A DNA stretch of 30,628 nucleotides from positions 1 through 30,628 of the forward strand of contig CAZVRZ010000064.1 of NCBI GenBank assembly GCA_964629965.1, given 5' to 3'. Both the position numbers and the translations under genes were made by a program. The notes under the pieces are model-generated. The model did no database searches. It was given only the letters and a program-made list of their open reading frames with translations, and was not told the origin of the DNA. Of this stretch, positions 1 to 6,307 are shown in pieces (position 1 is the stretch's first letter; every line of letters begins with the position of its first letter). Source of the stretch: CAZVRZ01 sp964629965. Lineage in GTDB: Bacteria; Chloroflexota; Anaerolineae; Anaerolineales; UBA4823.

Positions 1-449
1 TGCAATCTTGCCAGTTCATCGACAGCGAAAAAATATTCATCAGCAGTCCACTTTTCAGGTGGCAAACCTCCCGGCAGTTGGCTGAGAATAAGCCACTCTC
101 CATGAGGAGATGATGCCAGTAGTTTGGGCAAACAGATCGGGATTAGATCTGAAAGCGTACTGTATAGTGAGCTTTCTCGCCATCCAGCGCTAACTGTACC
201 GGCCCGAGTTGCCCCAAAGTGTTGCTTAACTACCAGATCAAAAACGCTATTCCCCTTGTCAGATTGGCATTGGACCTGCAGGCCGCGAATACGGCCCATC
301 GCTGAGCGTAAAGCTGGAATCTCACTCTCTTCGATCCTCAATATGTTCAGAGTTGGATCTTCCGTGTAACGCCGCAAGCCGGCTGCCAATTCGGAATATG
401 AGAATGCCCAAGGTCTAGGCTCTTCAAGGATGGATGGTGATTGAGGCAT
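1..449 (-). CDS. Phosphotransferase (APH)-like protein, N-terminal part, cut by window edge
   Basis: This is a minus-strand reading frame that starts at an ATG (complement of 447-449) and runs off the left edge, giving about 149 residues. An in-frame stop at 459-461 fixes the start region. The protein reads as the N-lobe of an aminoglycoside/choline phosphotransferase-like kinase. A 'LVVKQHFG' segment resembles the ATP-binding lysine strand, 'WRESSLYSTL' resembles the helix carrying the conserved Glu, and 'WLILSQLPGG' resembles the hinge strand. The catalytic HGD and DxD motifs would lie beyond the window and cannot be checked. It sits 24 nt downstream of the mazG-like gene on the same strand, so the two may share a transcript. 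The family call is inferred from pattern only; the substrate is unknown. Confidence 0.5.
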   Translation of the reverse strand, partial: MPQSPSILEEPRPWAFSYSELAAGLRRYTEDPTLNILRIEESEIPALRSAMGRIRGLQVQCQSDKGNSVFDLVVKQHFGATRAGTVSAGWRESSLYSTLSDLIPICLPKLLASSPHGEWLILSQLPGGLPPEKWTADEYFFAVDELARL

Positions 450-473
450 TGTTATAGTTTATAAAAGCTTGGC

Positions 474-800
474 TCACTTGTTCCCTGCAGGTGGTAAATC
501 ACCATCCCAGGTACGTCCATAGTTGATCGCCAGCTTTTCTAGAACAGCTTTTTCAAGATCGATGCCAGATAGGCTGGCAATCTGTAATAGGTATAAGGCC
601 ACATCTGCCAATTCGCTTGCCAAGGCCTGAGTATCTACCATGTTATCGTGCCATTGAAAATGTTCCAGAACCTCGCTTGCTTCCAGGTTCAATGAGATTG
701 CCAGGTTGCGAGGCGTTTGAGGGCGCTTACTATCAGGCTCATACCAGCCCTGTGCTTCTACGAAGCGATGCATCAATTCAGTTAATTCTTTTACATCCAT
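474..800 (-). CDS. MazG-like nucleotide pyrophosphohydrolase
   Basis: A 108-residue all-alpha NTP pyrophosphohydrolase of the MazG/RS21-C6 (dCTPase-like) superfamily. These enzymes hydrolyse (d)NTPs to NMP and PPi and act as house-cleaning enzymes. The metal-binding signature is visible: E40 and E43 in 'NLEASEVLEHFQW', then E63 and D66 in 'ELADVALYL'. The length suits a single-domain MazG-like protein rather than the two-domain E. coli MazG. I placed the start at the ATG at 798-800 (MDVKELTELM) rather than the in-frame ATG at 836. A TATAAT box lies 12 nt upstream of the chosen ATG, so the longer form would be partly untranscribed. There is no Shine-Dalgarno sequence, which suggests a very short leader. 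The exact nucleotide substrate cannot be read from the sequence. Confidence 0.88.
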   Translation of the reverse strand: MDVKELTELMHRFVEAQGWYEPDSKRPQTPRNLAISLNLEASEVLEHFQWHDNMVDTQALASELADVALYLLQIASLSGIDLEKAVLEKLAINYGRTWDGDLPPAGNK

Positions 801-812
801 GTTGATGAAAAG

Positions 813-818
813 ATTATA
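813..818 (-). promoter_or_regulatory. -10 box (TATAAT) of the mazG-like gene
   Basis: A perfect TATAAT on the minus strand lies 12 nt before the ATG of the mazG-like gene. No convincing -35 is present at 16-18 bp. The predicted transcript would begin only about 5 nt before the ATG. Confidence 0.55.
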
Positions 819-868
819 ACCTCGAAGTACATTCAAAGAACTGAGACATTGGTACTGAAATGAACCTG

Positions 869-897
869 TTGGGCTGGTAAATAGTTGAGGTTATAAT
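869..897 (+). promoter_or_regulatory. Sigma70-type promoter of the ABC permease pair
   Basis: TTGGGC (869-874), a 17-bp spacer and a perfect TATAAT (892-897). A second TATACT follows at 901-906. The GGGAG ribosome site at 913-917 lies 6 nt before the TTG start at 924. It is divergent from the mazG -10 about 75 bp away. Confidence 0.65.
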
Positions 898-923
898 AGC
901 TATACTATTTTTGGGAGATAAAA

Positions 924-1982
924 TTGTCGCCAATCTTACGTTTCCTTTTCAGTCGCCTGATCTCGATTCCTCTTACATTTGTTGTTATTACATCCGTCTT
1001 GTATGCCGGGGTAATGCTTTCGCCTCCCGAGACGCGCGCCACGCTATATCTTCCAAAGCGTCTCTCCAGCCGTATGACGGATGCTCAATTTGAAAACCTT
1101 ATTCAGCAAATTATAGAACGTCATCATTTGAATAAGCCTTTTCCTGTTCAATATGTATCCTGGCTCTCGAGCCTTTTTTCCGGAACATGGGGCTACAGTC
1201 CAACTTTGCAAGATGATGTGTTGAGCGCATTGTTACAGCGCACGCCTGCTACTGCTGAGTTGGCATTATTTTCTTTGCTATTATTTATCCCTTTTGGTTT
1301 ATTCAGTGGAGTACTGGCTAGCACTCACTACCAGCGCGCAGGAGATTCTTTGTTTCGCTTATTGGCTTTTGTGGCAACTTCATTCCCTACGTTTATCCTG
1401 GCATTGGTACTCCTGGCTCTTTTTTATGTGTCATTACGTTGGTTTCCACCGGAGCGATTGGGCATGGAAATTGGATTTGTAGTCACGGATCCTGGTTTTC
1501 ACAATTACACGGGACTTTTGACGATAGATGGCCTGCTTAATTCTCGCATGGATGTCACTCTGGATGCTCTTCGACACCTTGTGCTTCCGGTTTTCACTTT
1601 AAGCTTAGCGCATTGGGCAACGCTTGCAAGAGTGATGCGTGTATCGATGCTGGATGAATACGGTAAAGAATACATATTAGCGGCTCGAGCGCGCGGCATT
1701 TCTCAGCGTTCTGTGGCGTGGAAGCATGCTTTGCGTAATGCTCTGGCTCCAGCTCTGGCAAGTACTGCCTTGTCCGCTGCAACGTTGGTAACGGGCGTTT
1801 TTGTTGTGGAAATTATTTATAACTTCCATGGTGTTTCGGATTTGATCGTGAGGGGATTAACTACCACGCCCGACGCCCCAGCTGCTTTGGGCTTTGCTGT
1901 CTACAGCGTTCTGGTTGTCTTGGTTTTGATGTTTGTATTAGATCTGGTTCAGGTGATCATCGATCCTCGCTTTCGTCAATGA
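924..1982 (+). CDS. ABC transporter permease, DppB/OppB family
   Basis: This integral membrane permease is of the oligopeptide/nickel class (BPD_transp_1) and forms one half of the transmembrane channel of a peptide-type ABC importer. The 352 residues begin with a membrane segment (residues about 5-30) and a periplasmic loop, then the permease core with several hydrophobic helices. The cytoplasmic EAA loop that docks the ATPase is recognisable as 'EYILAARARGISQRSVAWKHALRNAL' in part (A-A-R-A-R-G then HALRNAL). The start is TTG at 924, because GGGAG sits 6 nt upstream and the frame gives the typical N-terminus 'RFLFSRLISIPLTF'. Its stop overlaps the start of the next permease, implying translational coupling. 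No ATPase or solute-binding protein gene is adjacent, so the substrate cannot be inferred. Confidence 0.9.
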   Translation: MSPILRFLFSRLISIPLTFVVITSVLYAGVMLSPPETRATLYLPKRLSSRMTDAQFENLIQQIIERHHLNKPFPVQYVSWLSSLFSGTWGYSPTLQDDVLSALLQRTPATAELALFSLLLFIPFGLFSGVLASTHYQRAGDSLFRLLAFVATSFPTFILALVLLALFYVSLRWFPPERLGMEIGFVVTDPGFHNYTGLLTIDGLLNSRMDVTLDALRHLVLPVFTLSLAHWATLARVMRVSMLDEYGKEYILAARARGISQRSVAWKHALRNALAPALASTALSAATLVTGVFVVEIIYNFHGVSDLIVRGLTTTPDAPAALGFAVYSVLVVLVLMFVLDLVQVIIDPRFRQ

Positions 1983-2944
1983 TGGGTATTCTTGTGAAGT
2001 ATTGGCAACGTTACTTTAGTAAATGGCAGAATTGGTTGGCGTTGGGATTATTGCTGACCTTTGTTGCTCTGGCGGTTTTCGCCCCGCTCTGGGCAGAACC
2101 TCCCGATCACAAAAATCCTCCCAACTTCAAACAAATTGGAAGATCCACCGATCATATTCCGCGTCCACCTGATGAGAAGGCCCTGTTGGGAACAGTGGGA
2201 GGACAATTAGATGTTTTCTATACGTTGGTTTGGGGGACTCGGAATGCTTTTCGATTTGGCCTGGTTGTTACTTTGGTTGCCGGCGTGTTTGGAATCATAT
2301 TAGGTGCAACCAGCGCCTATCTGGGCGGATGGGTTGAACAAGTTTTGATGCGCATCAGTGATGCTTTCCTGGCTTTTCCGGTTATTGCTGCGATCGTTTT
2401 CCTGAACCAGATGCGATTGACAGCGTTGGTAAACTCGGGAGCGAGCTTATATTCTGTTGGCGGTCTACTACAAACCGAAGGGGAACCTGGAGCGTGGCAA
2501 AGTTTTTTGTTGCGCCTGGATCCGGTATTTATAGCCTTGATACTATTGTCATGGATGCCTTACGCTCGCCTTACGCATGCCGCGGTTTATCGGGTAAAAG
2601 GAACTGATTTTGTGATAGCAGCGCAGGCTTTAGGTGCTGGCAATGGGAGAATTTTGATAAAACATTTATTACCCAATTCCCTCTCTCCGGCTCTGGTGCT
2701 GGCAGCCCGCGATGTAGGCGGCCTGGTTATTCTGCAATCTACATTCACGTATCTTGGCCTGGGCGGTGGATCGCCATGGGGGCAGATGCTTGTAATCGCC
2801 CGTAATTGGGTGATCGGTGCTGGGGGAAATCCTCTGACTTATTGGTGGGCATTCTTGCCGATAACTCTGGCTCTGATATTATTTTGTATTGGTTGGAACT
2901 GGTTAGGGGATGGTATAAACGATTGGATTTCTATAAAACGGTAA
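1979..2944 (+). CDS. ABC transporter permease, DppC/OppC family
   Basis: This is the second permease of the pair, 321 residues. It has the DppC layout: an N-terminal hydrophobic segment (about 20-38, 'LALGLLLTFVALAVFAPLW'), a soluble stretch containing 'LLGTVGGQLDVF' (family usually LGTDxxGRD), then a core of about five helices. The EAA loop reads 'DFVIAAQALGAGNGRILIKHLLPN'-like, with the conserved A-A-x-A-L-G and H-L-L-P-N. The start overlaps the upstream stop as ATGATG; the second ATG at 1982 is an alternative. The family normally works with DppD/DppF ATPases and a periplasmic binding protein, and none is visible within this window. The complex must recruit partners encoded elsewhere or be a remnant operon; I see no frame damage in either gene. 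Confidence 0.9.
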   Translation: MMGILVKYWQRYFSKWQNWLALGLLLTFVALAVFAPLWAEPPDHKNPPNFKQIGRSTDHIPRPPDEKALLGTVGGQLDVFYTLVWGTRNAFRFGLVVTLVAGVFGIILGATSAYLGGWVEQVLMRISDAFLAFPVIAAIVFLNQMRLTALVNSGASLYSVGGLLQTEGEPGAWQSFLLRLDPVFIALILLSWMPYARLTHAAVYRVKGTDFVIAAQALGAGNGRILIKHLLPNSLSPALVLAARDVGGLVILQSTFTYLGLGGGSPWGQMLVIARNWVIGAGGNPLTYWWAFLPITLALILFCIGWNWLGDGINDWISIKR

Positions 2945-2973
2945 CTTGTTATCGAGCTTGTTCTATTTTAGAT

Positions 2974-2979
2974 TAAAAT
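2974..2979 (+). promoter_or_regulatory. -10 box (TAAAAT), predicted leaderless start
   Basis: TAAAAT ends exactly 6 nt before the ATG at 2986, and there is no Shine-Dalgarno sequence. That spacing puts the transcription start on or next to the A of the ATG. No good -35 is found at 16-18 bp. The same 6-nt geometry recurs at four other ATGs in this window. Confidence 0.5.
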
Positions 2980-2985
2980 TATTGT

Positions 2986-5649
2986 ATGAGATTGATCCTA
3001 ACCCACGAACAAGCTGATTTCGATGCGTTAGCGTCACTATTGGCGGCCTATTTGCTTGATGAAACTGCTTTGCCCGTCCTGCCGCATCGTATGAATAGGA
3101 ACGTTAGAGCATTCCTGACGATATATGGCGCTGAATTGCCTTTCTATGAATTGCGTGACCTTCCGTCTACGTCGGTTGATTCGATTTGCCTGGTCGATAC
3201 TCAGTCACTCATCACGGTAAAAGGAAAGATTTCATCTGCAAGTGTGCATGTAGTAGATCATCACCCCAAACGGCAAGATTTTCCGGCTGATTGGACCGCA
3301 ATGATCAGCGAAGTGGGTGCTACTGTAACCTTGCTTATCGAGGCTTTACGCGAAAGAGATACACACTTAAGTGCTATCCAGGCAACACTTCTCTTATTGG
3401 GTATTTACGAGGATACCGGTTCATTAACCTATAGCCGCACAACCGCTCGGGATTTGCAAGCAGCCTCTTTTACCCTGGAGCAAGGCGCCAATTTGCGTAT
3501 TGCAGCAGACTTTTTGAACCATCCACTTTCGTTAGCGCAGCAACAGTTATATGATGAGTTGCGTGGCCACGCACAAGTGAAAAAGATTTTAGGACATTCG
3601 ATTGTGATTGCTGCCGGTTCTGCTGTGGAAATGGAAGAGGAACTTTCCACGATCGCGCATAAACTCCGAGATCTTTTAGAGCCGGACGCACTCTTTATGA
3701 TTGTTACCACTCGCAGTGGGATTCAGATGATCGCCCGGTCTGCGACTGATCATATTGATGTCTCACAAGCTGCCGCTCACTTTGGCGGTGGAGGCCATGA
3801 TCGTGCAGCCGCTGCCTTGATAAGAGATCGTAGCTTAGAAGATGTTTCACGTGAGCTTATAGAATGGCTGAATCAGACCATACAGCCGGCCGTGACCGTG
3901 GCACAGCTTATGTCGCTTAGCCCACAAGTGTTGGCACCAACTGCTACGGTTCACGAAGCTGCGCAGCGTATGCAGCGTTTTGGATATGAGGGATATCCGG
4001 TTGTGCGCCAGGGGAAGGTGATTGGCTTGCTGACCCGTCGTGCGGTCGATCGGGCTCTTGCGCATAAATTAAATTCCACTGCAGAGAAGTTGATGGATGC
4101 AGGCGAAGTAACGATCTATCCCGACGATTCAATAGAAGTGTTGCAACGAAAAATGGTGGACACTGGTTGGGGACAGATACCCGTTCTCAACCCAGAAACG
4201 GATGTAATCATTGGAATTGTTACTCGCACGGATATTCTAAAAACATTAACATCCTCTGGTGAAACTGTCAACAACTTAAATTTGAGGGAAAAGTTGAAAG
4301 AAGTTTTACCAGCAGAGCGCCTGGCGTTATTAACGACTGTAGCTGCTGAGGCACAAAACCAACGCTTGGTGGCCTACGTGGTGGGGGGATTTGTCCGTGA
4401 TTTGATCTTGGAGAAGCCCAGTTTTGATTTTGATATTGTTGTGGAGGGCGATGCTATCTCTTTAGCCCGGGCGTTGGTAGCTAAATATGGCGGGCGGCTA
4501 AAAACACACTCACAGTTTGGCACAGCTAAATGGTATCTTAGTCCATCTTTGTCGATAAAAGATGGCTCTTTAGGTTTGGCCCCCTCTGCTACCAGCGGAA
4601 CACAATCTACATTTCCCGAGTTTCTCGATCTGATCTCTGCGCGTACCGAATTCTATACCCATCCTTCTGCGTTGCCCACGGTTGAAAGGGGTAGTATCAA
4701 GCTCGATCTGCACCGGCGTGATTTTACGATTAACACATTAGCCTTGCGTCTGGATGGGAGACATTTTGGTGAGCTTCATGATTATTGGGGAGGTCTGAAT
4801 GACCTGCAACGAGGGTTGGTCAGGATTTTGCATTCCTTGTCTTTTGTCGATGACCCCACCCGCATCTTACGTGCGGTTCGATTTGAACAACGTTTTGCAT
4901 TTCGGATTGAGGATCGTACCCTGGACCTGCTTCAGCAGGCGCTCGACCTTTTAGAACGTGTTTCGGGAGAACGGATCCATCATGAATTGGACCACATCCT
5001 GGATGAGGTTCATGCTTCGCAAATATTGAATCGTTTGGAAGAGTTGCAATTGCTTAAAGCAATTCATCCCTATTTGTCTTGGAATGATCAATTGTCTGCC
5101 GATTTGGTAGTTTTACGTCAGAATAAACCAGGAATCGAGTGGGGAATATTAAAGAAAGAAGATGAAGAAAATGATTGGCTCCTGAAACGGCGTGAATTAA
5201 CCTACATGTTGTGGCTAATGCGTTCATCGGAAACTCAAATTCGGTCGATATGTAAGCATATTCGCCACCCAAGTTCAATGGTCAATAACCTGATCGCTGC
5301 TCATTCTGTGTGGGAGATGCAGCCAAAGATCAATCGTGCGGCTCCAAGTCAAATTTGTGAATTGCTGGAAGATAAACCTCTGTTATCGATATATGCTGTC
5401 TTGCTGATATCCAAGCAGCCCAAAATTAAACAAAAATTGGCAAATTTCATTATGCAATGGCGGCATGTAACCCCGGTGATCAACGGGCAAGATTTACGAT
5501 CTCGAAGCATTCCTCCTGGCCCTATTTATAAAAAGATCCTGCATCGTTTACGTTCTGCCTGGCTGGATGGCGAGATACTTACAGCAGCCGAAGAAGCAGA
5601 GCTTCTTGACATGTTACTGGCGGAGGATGGTTATGCACGTAGTGGATAA
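2986..5649 (+). CDS. DHH-CBS-tRNA nucleotidyltransferase fusion (CCA/A-adding type)
   Basis: An 887-residue multidomain RNA enzyme. The N-terminus is a DHH phosphoesterase with D11-x-D13 ('DFDALAS'), 'VDTQS' near 70, the DHH triad at 91-93 and 'EDTGSLTY' near 140. The DHHA1 half carries 'GGGGHDRAAA' near 267. A CBS pair spans about 308-430 ('MSLSPQVL', 'MDAGEVTIYPDD'). The C-terminal half is a class II tRNA nucleotidyltransferase: 'GGFVRD' near 467, metal-binding D481 and D483 ('DFDIVVEGDA'), 'RRDFTINTLALR' near 577 and 'DDPTRILRAVRFEQRF' near 622, then helical RNA-binding domains. Family knowledge: the enzyme repairs or builds the tRNA 3'-CCA end, and several lineages with this DHH-CBS architecture split the job into CC-adding and A-adding enzymes. 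Which activity this one has cannot be decided by eye. A GNAT gene overlaps its 3' end. Confidence 0.9.
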   Translation: MRLILTHEQADFDALASLLAAYLLDETALPVLPHRMNRNVRAFLTIYGAELPFYELRDLPSTSVDSICLVDTQSLITVKGKISSASVHVVDHHPKRQDFPADWTAMISEVGATVTLLIEALRERDTHLSAIQATLLLLGIYEDTGSLTYSRTTARDLQAASFTLEQGANLRIAADFLNHPLSLAQQQLYDELRGHAQVKKILGHSIVIAAGSAVEMEEELSTIAHKLRDLLEPDALFMIVTTRSGIQMIARSATDHIDVSQAAAHFGGGGHDRAAAALIRDRSLEDVSRELIEWLNQTIQPAVTVAQLMSLSPQVLAPTATVHEAAQRMQRFGYEGYPVVRQGKVIGLLTRRAVDRALAHKLNSTAEKLMDAGEVTIYPDDSIEVLQRKMVDTGWGQIPVLNPETDVIIGIVTRTDILKTLTSSGETVNNLNLREKLKEVLPAERLALLTTVAAEAQNQRLVAYVVGGFVRDLILEKPSFDFDIVVEGDAISLARALVAKYGGRLKTHSQFGTAKWYLSPSLSIKDGSLGLAPSATSGTQSTFPEFLDLISARTEFYTHPSALPTVERGSIKLDLHRRDFTINTLALRLDGRHFGELHDYWGGLNDLQRGLVRILHSLSFVDDPTRILRAVRFEQRFAFRIEDRTLDLLQQALDLLERVSGERIHHELDHILDEVHASQILNRLEELQLLKAIHPYLSWNDQLSADLVVLRQNKPGIEWGILKKEDEENDWLLKRRELTYMLWLMRSSETQIRSICKHIRHPSSMVNNLIAAHSVWEMQPKINRAAPSQICELLEDKPLLSIYAVLLISKQPKIKQKLANFIMQWRHVTPVINGQDLRSRSIPPGPIYKKILHRLRSAWLDGEILTAAEEAELLDMLLAEDGYARSG

Positions 5650-6154
5650 CCACCTGATCGCTTCGACTCAAATCCGTCAGGCGGAACAGAAAGATTTGAT
5701 CAGTTTGGAGTGGGAGGGGGAATATATTCACTTCCGCCGTATGTATCAAGATGCCTATGAGATGGCCCAGAATGGTGATGGTATTATCTGGATCATGGAG
5801 TTGCCCGAGAAGGGTCTGGTGGGGCAATTATTGGTGTCATTGCATAGTAGTCGATCAGAGCTTGCCGATGGGGTTATGCGAGCCTATATCTATGGATTTC
5901 GCATACGGCCGGCATTTCGTAATCGTGGGCTAGGGGAGTATTTTCTGGGCGTTGTAGAAAAAGATCTACGCCAACGCGGTTACCAATTTGCGATGTTGAA
6001 TGTGGGCCGTGACAATTTATCTGCCATTCGTTTATATGAGCGTATGGGTTATCGAATCACATCTCCCGAATCGGGCCATTGGTTTTATATTGATCATCAA
6101 GGTAACCGGTGCGAAGTTTTCGAGCCTGCCTGGCGGATGGAAAAAAATTTGTAA
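5633..6154 (+). CDS. GNAT-family N-acetyltransferase
   Basis: A 173-residue acetyl-CoA-dependent N-acyltransferase of the GNAT fold (Acetyltransf_1). Motif A, which binds the CoA pyrophosphate, is seen as 'IRPAFRNRGLGEYFL' (R-x-x-G-x-G). It is followed by 'LNVGRDNLSAIRLYERMGYRI', the usual motif B with the N-x-x-A-x-x-L-Y-x-x-x-G-Y signature. I start it at ATG 5633: GGAGG at 5622-5626 is 6 nt upstream of that ATG but directly abuts the earlier in-frame ATG at 5627. The gene overlaps the end of the nucleotidyltransferase gene by 17 nt, so the two are probably cotranscribed. The acceptor substrate is unknown. It is not a close match to RimI by eye. Confidence 0.87.
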   Translation: MHVVDNHLIASTQIRQAEQKDLISLEWEGEYIHFRRMYQDAYEMAQNGDGIIWIMELPEKGLVGQLLVSLHSSRSELADGVMRAYIYGFRIRPAFRNRGLGEYFLGVVEKDLRQRGYQFAMLNVGRDNLSAIRLYERMGYRITSPESGHWFYIDHQGNRCEVFEPAWRMEKNL

Positions 6155-6160
6155 TTGCCC

Positions 6161-6189
6161 TTGCAAGCCCTGAACTTCCGTGCTAAAAT
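6161..6189 (+). promoter_or_regulatory. Promoter of the nusA-infB operon
   Basis: TTGCAA (6161-6166), exactly 17 bp, then TAAAAT (6184-6189). It starts right after the GNAT stop codon. Transcription would begin near 6196 and leave a leader of about 110 nt before nusA. Confidence 0.75.
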
Positions 6190-6227
6190 TTAAGAGCATT
6201 AAGGGTCAATGATATAGCATCGAAGGC

Positions 6228-6252
6228 GAAAAGTGGGCCGGCCCCACTTTTC
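6228..6252 (+). promoter_or_regulatory. Perfect hairpin in the nusA leader
   Basis: A perfect inverted repeat: GAAAAGTGGG (6228-6237), loop CCGGC, CCCACTTTTC (6243-6252), giving a 10-bp stem. It lies about 32 nt after the predicted transcription start and 55 nt before the nusA ATG. It is followed by TTGCG rather than a T tract, so a plain intrinsic terminator is unlikely. A role in attenuation, pausing or transcript stability is an inference. Confidence 0.6.
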
Positions 6253-6307
6253 TTGCGTAATAGGCCCTCTGGCATTGATGTTAAGAGTTTTTGGAGACAG
6301 AGAAGGA

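Noticed and set aside
124..369. Plus-strand frame of 81 codons at the left edge
   Set aside because: The opposite strand gives a longer frame with a phosphotransferase-like pattern and a clear start; this one is its shadow.
6228..6252. nusA leader hairpin as an intrinsic terminator of the GNAT transcript
   Set aside because: No T tract follows, and the stem lies downstream of the strong nusA promoter, so it is more likely a leader element.
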